DNA of 64,000 nucleotides from positions 35,578,908 through 35,642,907 of the forward strand of contig OX326959.1 of the NCBI GenBank assembly GCA_946800325.1. The letters are read 5' to 3'. The DNA comes from Luzula sylvatica. Its lineage: Eukaryota; Streptophyta; Magnoliopsida; Poales; Juncaceae. A program made the translations under genes and the position numbers. Numbering within the stretch: position 1 is the first letter of the stretch; each line of letters opens with the position of its first letter. The notes under the pieces are model-generated. The model was not told the origin of the DNA, did no database searches, and was given only the letters and a program-made list of their open reading frames with translations. Shown here piece by piece: positions 49,401 to 61,086 of this stretch.

Positions 49401-51840
49401 CATCAATTATGGAGTATTTTGAGTACGACATGAAAATTGGGTATTTTGCTTGTTTTATACTTCAATTTTAACATGTTTAAAAAAATATCTTAATTAAATT
49501 TTTTCAAGGTCTTAGACTTCTGTTTTTGCATTTTTAAGAAAATTTGAAAAAATTGAAATTTGTGTGTGTTAGTCTTCAATTACGGAGTATTTTGAGTACG
49601 ACATGAAAATTGAGTATTTTGCTTGTTTTATACTTCAATTTTAACATGTTTAAAAAAATATCTTAATTAAATTTTTTGAAGGTCTTAGACTTCTGTTTTT
49701 GCATTTTTAAGAAAATTTGAAAAAATTGATATTTTTGTGTGTTAGTCTTCTATTACGGAGTATTTTGTGTACGATATGAAAATTGAGTATTTTACATGTG
49801 TTACACAAAAATTTGAACATTTTTAAAAAAAAATCTTAATTGAATTTTGTGAAGGAGTTAGACTTAAATTTTTGCATTTTTAAGAGATTTTTGAAAAAAT
49901 TGAAATTTGTGCGTGTTAGTCTTCAATTACGAATTATTTCGAGTATGACATGAAAATTGAGTATTTTTCTTGTTTTATACTTCAATTTTAACATTTTTTT
50001 TAATTTATTAATTGAATTTTTTGAAGGTGTTAGACTTCAATTTTAGCATTTTTCAGAAAATTTTTAAAAAATTGAAATTTTTTCGTGTTAGTCTTTTATT
50101 ACGGAGTATGTTGAGTACGACATGAAAATTGAGTATTTGGCTTGTGTTACACTGCAATTTTAACTTTTTTTCAAAAAAAATTCTTAATTTAATTTTTCGA
50201 AGGTGTCAGACTTCAATTTTTGCATTTTTAAGAAATTTTTGAATAAATTGAAATTTGTGTGTGTTAGTCTTCAATTACGGAGTATTTTACGTACGACATG
50301 AAAATTTAGTATTTAGCTTGTTTTATACTTCAATTTTAATATATTTAAAAAAATATCTTAATTAAATTTTTTGAAGGTGTTACACTTCTGTTATTGCATT
50401 TTTAAGAAAATTTGAAAAAAATTAAATTTGTGTGTGTTAGTCTTCAATTATGGAGTATTTTGAGTACGACATGAAAATTGAGTATTTTGCTTGTGTTACA
50501 CTAAAATTTTAACATTTTTTTAAAAAATACCTTAATTGAATTTTTTGAAGGTGTTAGACTTCAGTTTTTGAATTTTTAAGAAATTTTTGAAAAAATTGAA
50601 ATTTGTGTGTGTTAGTCTTCAATTATGGAGTATTTTGAGTACGACATGAAAATTGAGTATTTTGCTTGTTTTATACTTCAATTTTAACATGTTTAAAAAA
50701 ATATCTTAATTAAATTTTTTCAAGGTCTTAGACTTCTGTTTTTGCATTTTTAAGAAAATTTGAAAAAATTGAAATTTGTGTGTGTTAGTCTTCAATTACG
50801 GAGTATTTTGAGTACGATATGAAAATTGAGTATTTTACATGTGTTACACTAAAATTTGGACATTTTTAAAAAAAATATCTTAATTGAATTTTTTGAAGGT
50901 GTTAGACTTCAATTTTTGCATTTTTAAGAGATTTTTGAAAAAATTGAAATTTGTGCGTGTTAGTCTTCAAATACGAAGTATTTTGAGTAGGACATGAAAA
51001 TTGAGTATTTTTCTTGTTTTATACTTCAATTTTAACATTTTTTTTTAATTTATTAACTGAATTTTTTGAAGGTGTTAGACTTCTATTTTAGAATTTTTCA
51101 GAAAAATTTTAAAAAATTGAAATTTTTTCGTGTTAGTCTTCAATTACGGAGTATGTTGAGTACGACATGAAAATTGAGTATTTGGCTTGTGTTACACTGC
51201 AATTTTGACTTTTTTTCAAAAAAAATTCTTAATTTAATTTTTCGAAGGTGTTAGACTTCAATTTTTGCATTTTTAACAAATTTCTGAAAAAATTGAAATT
51301 TGTGTGTGTTAGTCTTCAATTACGGAGTATTTTACGTACGACATGAAAATTTAGTATTTAGCTTGTTTTATACTTCAATTTCAACATATTTTAAAAAATA
51401 CCTTAATTAAATATTTTGAAGGTGTTACACTTCTGTTATTACATTTTTAAGAAAATTTGAAAAAAATTAAATTTGTATGTGTTAGTCTTCAATTACGGAG
51501 TATTTTGAGTACGATATGAAAATTGAGTATTTTGCATGTGTTACACTAAAATTTTAACATTTTTTAAAAAAATATCTTCATTGAATTTTTTGATGGTGTT
51601 AGACTTCAGTTTTTGAATTTTTAAGAAATTTTTAAAAAAATTGAAATTTGTTTGTGTTAGTCTTCAATTACGGAGTATTTTGAGTACGACATGAAAATTG
51701 AGTATTTTGCTTGTTTTATACTTCAATTTTAACATGTTTAGAAAAATATCTTAATTAAATTTTTTGAAGGTCTTAGACTTCTGTTTTTGCATTTTTAAGA
51801 AAATTTGAAAAAATTGAAATTTGTGTGTGTTAGTCTTCAA

Positions 51841-53034
51841 TTACGAAGTATTTTGAGTATGACATGAAAATTGAGTATTTTTCTTGTTTTATACTTCAAT
51901 TTTAACATTTTTTTTAAATTTATTAATTGAATTTTTTGAAGGTGTTAGACTTCTATTTTAGCATTTTTCAGAAAAATTTTAAAAAATTGAAATTTTTTCG
52001 TGTTAGTCTTCAATTACGGAGTATTTTGAGTACGATATGAAAATTGAGTATTTTACATGTGTTACACTAAAATTTGAGCATTTTTAAAAAAAAATATCTT
52101 AATTGAATTTTTTGAAGGTGTTCGACTTCAATTTTTGCATTTTTAAGAGATTTTTGAAAAAATTGAAATTTCTGCGTGTTAGTCTTCAATTACGAAGTAT
52201 TTTGAGTATGACATGAAAATTGAGTATTTTTCTTGTTTTATACTTCAATTTTAACATTTTTTTTAAATTTATTAACTGAATTTTTTGAAGGTGTTAGACG
52301 TCTATTTTAGCATTTTGCAGAAAATTTTTAAAAAATTGAAATTTTTTCGTGTTAGTCTTCAATTACGGAGTATTTTGAGTACGATATGATAATTGAGTAT
52401 TTTACATGTGTTACACTAAAATTTGAGCATTTTCAAAAAAAATATCTTAATTGAATTTTTTGAAGGTGTTCGACTTCAATTTTTGCATTTTTAAGAGATT
52501 TTTGAAAAAATTGAAATTTCTGCGTGTTAGTCTTCAATTACGAAGTATTTTGAGTATGACATGAAAATTGAGTATTTTTCTTGTTTTATACTTCAATTTG
52601 AACATTTTTTTTAAATTTATTAATTGAATTTTTTGAAGGTGTTAGACTTCTATTTTAGCATTTTTCAGAAAAAAATTTCGTGTTAGTCTTCAATTACGGT
52701 GTATTTTGAGTACGATATGAAAATTGAGTACTTTACATGTGTTACACTAAAATTTGAGCATTTTTTTTAAATTTATTAATTGAATTTTTTGAAGGTGTTC
52801 GACTTCAATTTTTGCACTTTTCAGAAGATTTTTGAAAAAATTGAAATTTCTGCGTGTTAGTCTTCAATTAGGAAGTATTTTGAGTATGACATGAAAATTG
52901 AGTATTTTTCATGTTTTATACTTCAATTTTAACATTTTTTTTAAATTTATTAATTCAATTTTTTGAAGGTGTTAGACTTCTATTTTAGCATTTTTCAGAA
53001 AATTTTTAAAAAATTGAAATTTTTTCGTGTTAGT
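51841..53034 (+). repeat. Dimeric HOR sub-array (about 349 bp x about 3.5)
   Basis: Two monomer types alternate. One is CGAAGTATTTTGAGTATGAC with CTTGTTTTATAC and CTATTTTAGCATTT. The other is CGGAGTATTTTGAGTACGATATG with TTACATGTG, TTTGAGCATTTT and GTTCGACTTC. The first type starts near 51844, 52193, 52541 and 52871 (steps 349, 348 and 330). The shorter last step is due to a loss of about 17 bp in TTTTTCAG-to-TTTCGTG near 52670 and other small changes. The block recurs at about 61428-62635. Confidence 0.8.
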
Positions 53035-53252
53035 CTTCAATTACGGAGTATGTTGAGTACGACATGAAAATTGAGTATTTGGCTTGTGTTACACTGCAAT
53101 TTTAACTTTTTTTCGAAAAAATATCTTAATTTTTATACTTCAATTTTAACATATTTTAAAAAATACCTTAATTAAATATTTTGAAGGTGTTACACTTCTG
53201 TTATTACATTTTTAAGAAAATTTGAAAAAATTGAAATTTGTGTGTGTTAGTT
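53035..53252 (+). repeat. Over-long 218-bp monomer with sub-repeat register jump
   Basis: At about 53130 the middle of sub-repeat 2 (ATCTTAATTTT) runs into TATACTTCAATTTTAACAT, the junction of sub-repeats 1 and 2, so part of sub-repeat 2 is present twice and the landmark spacing is 218 bp. The same fusion is found about 9,587 bp downstream (around 62720). It is a second example, besides 10840-11082, of recombination in the 58-bp register. Confidence 0.78.
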
Positions 53253-54099
53253 TTCAATTACGTAGTATTTTGACTACGATATGAAAATTGAGTATTTTGC
53301 ATGTGTTACACTAAAATTTTAAAAAAATATCTTAATTGAATTTTTTGAAGGTGTTAAACTTCTGTTTTTGAATTTTTAAGAAATTTTAAAAAAAATTGAA
53401 ATTTGTGTGTGTTATTCTTCAATTACGGAGTATTTTGAGTACGACATGAAAATTGAGTATTTTGCTTGTTTTATACTTCAATTTTAACATATTTAAAAAA
53501 ATATCTTAATTAAATTTTTTGAAGGTGTTAGACTTCTGTTTTTGCATTTTTAAGAAAATTTGAAAAAAATGAAATTTGTGTGTGTTAGTCTTCAATTACG
53601 GAATTTTTTGAGTACGATATGAAAATTGAGTATTTTGCATGTGTTACACTAAAATTTTAAAATTTTTTGAAAAAATGTCTTTATTGAATTTTTTGAAGGT
53701 GTTAGACTTCAGTTTTTGCATTTTTAAGAGATTTTTGAAAAAATTGAAGTTTGTGCGTGTTAGTCTTCAATTACGAAGTATTTTGAGTACGACATGAAAA
53801 TTGAGTATTTTGCTTGTTTTATACTTCAATTTTAACATGTTTAAAAAAATATCTTAATTAAATTTTTTGAAGGTCTTAGACTTCTGTTTTTGCATTTTTA
53901 AGAAAATTTGAAAAAATTGAAATTTGTGTGTGTTAGTCTTCTATTACGGATTATTTTGTGTACGATATGAAAATTGAGTATTTTACATGTGTTACACAAA
54001 AATTTGAACATTTTTAAAAAAAAATCTTAATTGAATTTTGTGAAGGAGTTAGACTTCAATTTTTGCATTTTTAAGAGATTTTTGAAAAAATTGAAATTT

Positions 54100-56120
54100 G
54101 CGCGTGTTAGTCTTCAATTACGAAGTATTTCGAGTATGACATGAAAATTGAGTATTTTTCTTGTTTTATACTTCAATTTTAACATTTTTTTTAATTTATT
54201 AATTGAATTTTTTGAAGGTGTTAGACTTCTATTTTAGCATTTTTCAGAAAATTTTTACAAAATTGAAATTTTTTCGTGTTAGTCTTCAATTACGGAGTAT
54301 GTTGAGTACGACATGAAAATTGAGTATTTGGCTTGTGTTACACTGCAATTTTAACTTTTTTTCAAAAAAAATTCTTAATTTAATTTTTCGAAGGTGTGAG
54401 ACTTCAATTTTTGCATTTTTAAGAAATTTTTGAAAAAAATTGAAATTTGTGTGTGTTAGTCTTCAATTACGGAGTATTTTACGTACGACATGAAAATTTA
54501 GTATTTAGCTTGTTTTATACTTCAATTGTAACATATTTTAAAAAATATCTTAATTAAATTTTTTGAAGGTGTTACACTTCTGTTATTGCATTTTTAAGAA
54601 AATTTGAAAAAAATGAAATTTGTATGTGTTAGTCTTCAATTACGGAGTATTTTGAGTACGATATGAAAATTGAGTATTTTGCATGTGTTACACTAAAATT
54701 TTAACATTTTTTTAAAAAATATCTTAATTGAATTTTTTGAAGGTGTTAGACTTCAGTTTTTGAATTTTTAAGAAATTTTTGAAAAAATTGAAATTTGTGT
54801 GTGTTAGTCTTCAATTACGGAGTATTTTGAGTACGACATCAAAATTGAGTATTTTGCTTGTTTTATACTTCAATTTTAACATTTTTAAAAAATTATCTTA
54901 ATTAAATTTTTTGAAGGCCTTAGACTTCTGTTTTTGCATTTTTAAGAAAATTTGAAAAAATTGAAATTTGTGTGTGCTAGTCTTCAATTAAGGAGTATTT
55001 TGAGTACGATATGAAAATTGAGTATTTTACATGTGTTACACTAAAATTTGAACATTTTTAAAAAAAATATCTTAATTGAATTTTTTGAAGGTGTTAGACT
55101 TCAATTTTTGCATTTTTAAGAGGTTTTTGAAAAAATTGAAATTTGTGCGTGTTAGTCTTCAATTACGAAGTATTTTGAGTAGGCCATGAAAATTGAGTAT
55201 TTTTCATGTTTTATACTTCAATTGTAACATTTTTTTTAAATTTATTAATTGAATTTTTTGAAGGTGTTAGACTTCCATTTTAGCATTTTTCAGAAAATTT
55301 TTAAAAAATTGAAATTTTTTCGTGTTAGTCTTCAATTGCGGAGTATGTTGAGTACGACATGAAAATTGAGTATTTGGCTTGTGTTACACTGCAATTTTGA
55401 CTTTTTTTCAAAAAAAATTCTTAATTTAATTTTTCGAAGGTGTTAGACTTCAATTTTTGCATTTTTAAGAAATTTCTGAAAAAATTGAAATTTGTGTGTG
55501 TTAGTCTTCAATTACGGAGTATTTTACGTACGACATGAAAATTTAGTATTTAGCTTGTTTTATACTTCAATTGTAACATATTTTAAAAAATATCTTAATT
55601 AAATTTTTTGAAGGTGTTACACTTCTGTTTTTGCATTTTTAAGAAAATTTGAAAAAATTGAAATTTGTGTGTGTTAGTCTTCAATTACGTAGTATTTTGA
55701 CTACGATATGAAAATTGAGTATTTTGCATGTGTTACACTAAAATTTTAACATTTTTTTAAAAAATATCTTAATTGAATTTTTTGATGGTGTTAGACTTCA
55801 GTTTTTGAATTTTTAAGAAATTTTTGAAAAAATTGAAATTTGTGTGTGTTAGTCTTCAATTACGGAGTATTTTGAGTACGACATGAAAATTGAGTATTTT
55901 GCTTGTTTTATACTTCAATTTTAACATGTTTAAAAAAATATCTTAATTAAATTTTTTGAAGGTCTTAGACTTCTGTTTTTGCATTTTTGAGAAAATTTGA
56001 AAAAATTGAAATTGTGTGTGTTAGTCTTCAATTACGGAGTATTTTGAGTACGATATGAAAATTGAGTATTTTACATGTGTTACACTAAAATTTGAGCATT
56101 TTAAAAAAAAATATCTTAAT
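54100..56120 (+). repeat. Spaced duplication, proximal copy (4,351-bp period)
   Basis: It matches about 58451-60471. Four markers are each exactly 4,351 bp apart: CGAAGTATTTCGAG (54121/58472), GTACGACATCAAAATTG (54831/59182), TAATTGAATTTTTTGATGG (55770/60121) and GCATTTTTGAGAAAA (55981/60332). Outside these limits the flanking monomers differ (for example GTGAAGGAGTTAG at 54040 against TTGAAGGTGTTAG at 58391). Confidence 0.8.
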
Positions 56121-58450
56121 TGAATTTTTTGAAGGTGTTAGACTTCAGTTTTTGCATTTTTAAGAGATTTTTGAAAAAATTTAAATTTGTGCGTGTTAGT
56201 CTTCAATTACGAAGTATTTTGAGTATGACATAAAAATTGAGTATATTTCTTGTTTTATACTTCAATTTTAACATTTTTTTTTAAATATATTAATTGAATT
56301 TTTTGAAGGTGTTAGACTTCAATTTTTGCATTTTTTCAGAAAATTTTTAAAAAATTGAAATTTGTGTGTGTTAGTCTTCAATTACGGAGTATTTTGAGTA
56401 CGATATGAAAATTGAGTATTTTACATGTGTTACACTAAAATTTGAGCATTTTTAAAAAAAATATCTTAATTGAATTTTTTGAAGGTGTTAGACTTCAATT
56501 TTTGCATTTTTAAGAGGTTTTTGAAAAAATTGAAATTTGTGCGTGTTAGTCTTCAATTACGAAGTATTTTGAGTAGGACATGAAAATTGAGTATTTTTCT
56601 TGTTTTATACTTCAATTTTAACATTTTTTTTAAATTTATTAATTGAATTTTTTGAAGGTGTTAGACTTCTATTTTAGCATTTTTCAGAAAATTTTTAAAA
56701 AATTGAAATTTTTTCGTGTCAGTCTTCAATTACGGTGTATGTTGAGTACGACATGAAAATTGAGTATTTGGCTTGTGTTACACTGCAATTTTAACTTTTT
56801 TTCAAAAAAAATTCTTAATTTAATTTTTCGAAGGTGTTAGACTTCAATTTTTGCATTTTTAAGAAATTTTTAAAAAATTGAAATTTGTGTGTGTTAGTCT
56901 TCAATTACGGAGTATTTTACGTACGACATGAAAATTTAGTATTTAGCTTGTTTTATACTTCAATTGTAACATATTTTAAAAAATATCTTAATTAAATTTT
57001 TTGAAGGTGTTACACTTCTGTTTTTACATTTTTAAGAAAATTTGAAAAAAATTAAATTTGTATGTGTTAGTCTTCAATTACGGAGTATATTGAGTACGTT
57101 ATGAAAATTGAGTATTTTGCATGTGTTACACTAAAATTTTAACATTTTTTTAAAAAATATCTTAATTGAATTTTTTGAAGGTGTTAGACTTCAGTTTTTG
57201 AATTTTTAAGAAAGTTTTGAAAAAATTGAAATTTGTGTTTGTTAGTCTTCAATTACGGAGTATTTTGAGTACGACATCAAAATTGAGTATTTTGCTTGTT
57301 TTATACTTCCATTTTAACATATTTAAAAAAATATCTTAATTAATTTTTTTGAAGGTGTTAGACTTCTGTTTTTGCATTTTTAAGAAAATTTGAAAAAAAT
57401 GAAATTTGTGTGTGTTAGTCTTCAATTACGGAGTATTTTGAGTACGATATGAAAATTGAGTATTTTGCATGTGTTACACTAAAATTTAAAATTTTTTTGA
57501 AAAAATGTCTTTATTGAATTTTTTGAAGGTGTTAGACTTCAGTTTTTGCATTTTTAAGAGATTTTTGAAAAAATTGTAGTTTGTGCGTGTTAGTCTTCAA
57601 TTACGAAGTATTTTGAGTAAGAAATGAAAATTGAGTATTTTTCTTGTTTTATACTTCAATTAACACTTTTTTAAAATATATTAATTGAATTTTTTGAAGG
57701 TGTTAGACTTCTATTTTTGCATTTTTCAGAAAATTTTTAAAAAATTGAAATTTGTTCGTGTTAGTCTTCAATTACGTAGTATGTTGAGTACGACATGAAA
57801 ATTGAGTATTTGGCTTGTGTTACACTGCAATTTTAACTTTTTTTAAAAAAAATTTCTTAATTTAATTTTTCGAAGGTGTTAGACTTCAGTTTTTGCATTT
57901 TTAAGAAATTTTTAAAAAATTGAAATGTGTGTTTGTTAGTCTTCAATTACGGTGTATTTTGAGTACGACATAAAAATTGAGTATTTAGCTTGTTTTATGC
58001 TTCAATTTTAACATATTTTAAAAAATATCGTAATTAAATTTTTTGAAGGTGTTAGACTTCAGTTTTTGAATTTTTAAGAAATTTTTGAAAAAATTGAAAT
58101 TTGTGTGTGTTAGTCTTCAATTACGGAGTATTTTGAGTACGACATCAAAATTGAGTATTTTGCTTGTTTTATACTTCAATTTTAACATGTTTAAAAAAAT
58201 ATCTTAATTAAATTTTTTGAAGGCCTTAGACTTCTGTTTTTGCATTTTTAAGAAAATTTGAAAAAATTGAAATTTGTGTGTGTTAGTCTTCAATTACGGA
58301 GTATTTTGAGTACGATATGAAAATTGAGTATTTTACATGTGTTACACTAAAATTTGAACATTTTTAAAAAAAATATCTTAATTGAATTTTTTGAAGGTGT
58401 TAGACTTCAATTTTTGCATTTTTAAGAGGTTTTTGAAAAAATTGAAATTT
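56121..58450 (+). repeat. Mosaic monomers between the 4,351-bp copies
   Basis: These are satellite monomers only. A sub-part near 57300-57620, with AAAATGTCTTTATTG, matches 53470-53790 at an offset of 3,830 bp (22 monomers). The monomers around 57770-58010 (TTACGTAGTATGTTGAG, then ATGTGTGTTTG) resemble 12-mer and 15-mer types. No coding potential is visible. Confidence 0.65.
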
Positions 58451-60471
58451 GTGCGTGTTAGTCTTCAATTACGAAGTATTTCGAGTATGACATGAAAATT
58501 GAGTATTTTTCTTGTTTTATACTTCAATTTTAACATTTTTTTTAATTTATTAATTGAATTTTTTGAAGGTGTTAGACTTCTATTTTAGCATTTTTCAGAA
58601 AATTTTTAAAAAATTGAAATTTTTTCGTTTTAGTCTTCAATTACGGAGTATGTTGAGTACGACATGAAAATTGAGTATTTGGCTTGTGTTACACTGCAAT
58701 TTTAACTTTTTTTCAAAAAAAATTCTTAATTTAATTTTTCGAAGGTGTTAGACTTCAATTTTTGCATTTTTAAGAAATTTTTGAAACAAATTGAAATTTG
58801 TGTGTGTTAGTCTTCAATTACGGAGTATTTTACGTACGACATGAAAATTTAGTATTTAGCTTGTTTTATACTTCAATTGTAACATATTTTTAAAAATATC
58901 TTAATTAAATTTTTTGAAGGTGTTACACTTCTGTTATTGCATTTTTAAGAAAATTTGAAAAAAATGAAATTTGTATGTGTTAGTCTTCAATTACGGAGTA
59001 TTTTGAGTACGATATGAAAATTGAGTATTTTGCATGTGTTACACTAAAATTTTAACATTTTTTTAAAAAATATCTTAATTGAATTTTTTGAAGGTGTTAG
59101 ACTTCAGTTTTTGAATTTTTAAGAAATTTTTGAAAAAATTGAAATTTGTGTGTGTTAGTCTTCAATTACGGAGTATTTTGAGTACGACATCAAAATTGAG
59201 TATTTTGCTTGTTTTATAATTCAATTTTAACATGTTTAAAAAATTATCTTAATTAAATTTTTTGAAGGCCTTAGACTTCTGTTTTTGCATTTTTAAGAAA
59301 ATTTGAAAAAATTGAAATTTGTGTGTGTTAGTCTTCAATTAAGGAGTATTTTGAGTACGATATGAAAATTGAGTATTTTACATGTGTTACACTAAAATTT
59401 GAACATTTTTAAAAAAAATATCTTAATTGAATTTTTTGAAGGTGTTAGACTTCAATTTTTGCATTTTTAAGAGGTTTTTGAAAAAATTGAAATTTGTGCG
59501 TGTTAGTCTTCAATTAAGAAGTATTTTGAGTAGGACATGAAAATTGAGTATTTTTCTTATTTTATACTTCAATTTTAACATTTTTTTTAAATTTATTAAT
59601 TGAATTTTTTGAAGGTGTTAGACTTCTATTTTAGCATTTTTCAGAAAATTTTTAAAAAATTGAAATTTTTTCGTGTTAGTCTTCAATTACGGAGTATGTT
59701 GAGTACGACATGAAAATTGAGTATTTGGCTTGTGTTACACTGCTATTTTGACTTTTTTTCAAAAAAAATTCTTAATTTAATTTTTCGAAGGTGTTAGACT
59801 TCAATTTTTGCATTTTTAAGAAATTTCTGAAAAAATTGAAATTTGTGTGTGTTAGTCTTCAATTACGGAGTATTTTACGTACGACATGAAAATTTAGTAT
59901 TTAGCTTGTTTTATACTTCAATTGTAACATATTTTAAAAAACACCTTAATTAAATATTTTGAAGGTGTTACACTTCTGTTATTACATTTTTAAGAAAATT
60001 TGAAAAAAATTAAATTTGTATGTGTTAGTCTTCAATTACGGAGTATTTTGAGTACGATATGAAAATTGAGTATTTTGCATGTGTTACACTAAAATTTTAA
60101 CATTTTTTTAAAAAATATCTTAATTGAATTTTTTGATGGTGTTAGACTTCAGTTTTTGAATTTTTAAGAAATTTTTGAAAAAATTGATATTTGTGTGTGT
60201 TAGTCTTCAATTACGGAGTATTTTGAGTACGACATGAAAATTGAGTATTTTGCTTGTTTTATACTTCAATTTTAACATGTTTAAAAAAATATCTTAATTA
60301 AATTTTTTGAAGGTCTTAGACTTCTGTTTTTGCATTTTTGAGAAAATTTGAAAAAATTGAAATTTGTGTGTGTTAGTCTTCAATTACGGAGTATTTTGAG
60401 TACGATATGAAAATTGAGTATTTTACATGTGTTACACTAAAATTTGAGCATTTTTAAAAAAAATATCTTAA
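58451..60471 (+). repeat. Spaced duplication, distal copy (4,351-bp period)
   Basis: This is the downstream partner of 54100-56120. Near 59930-60010 it has ACACCTTAATTAAATATTTTG and TTATTACATTTTTAAG, variants that resemble 51391-51460 more than the proximal copy at 55581. A short tract may therefore have been converted from another source. Confidence 0.75.
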
Positions 60472-61086
60472 TTGAATTTTTTGAAGGTGTTCGACTTCAA
60501 TTTTTGCATTTTTAAGAGATTTTTGAAAAAATTGAAATTTCTGCGTGTTAGTGTTCAATTACGAAGTATTTTGAGTATGACATGAAAATTGAGTATTTTT
60601 CTTGTTTTATACTTCAATTTTTACATTTTTTTTAAATTTATTAATTGAATTTTTTGAAGGTGTTAGACTTCTATTTTAGAATTTTTCAGAAAATTTTTAA
60701 AAAATTGAAATTTTTTCGTGTTAGTCTTCAATTACGGAGTATGTTGAGTACGACATGAAAATTGAGTATTTGGCTTGTGTTACACTGCAATTTTAACTTT
60801 TTTTCGAAAAAATATCTTAATTTAATTTTTTGAAGGTGTTAGACTTCAATTTTTGCATTTTTAAGAAATTTTTAAAAAATTGAAATTTGTGTGTGTTAGT
60901 CTTCAATTACGGAGTATTTTGAGTACGACATAAAAATTGAGTATTTTGCTTGTTTTATGCTTCAATTTTAACATATTTTAAAAAATATCGTAATTAAATT
61001 TTTTGAAGGTGTTAGACTTCTGTTTTTGCATTTTTAAGAAAATTTGAAAAAATTGAAATTTGTGTGTGTTAGTCTTCAATTACGTA

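Larger units (their letters stand above)
51500..54413 (+). repeat. Spaced duplication, proximal copy (about 9.59 kb period)
   Basis: This segment is matched by about 61087-64000. Offsets are 9,587 bp on the left and 9,596 bp on the right; the change comes from an indel of about 11 bp in the A/T run near 53325/62912, partly offset by smaller ones. The match reaches the window edge, so its right limit is unknown. The left end grades into less similar monomers, so that boundary is approximate. Confidence 0.75.
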
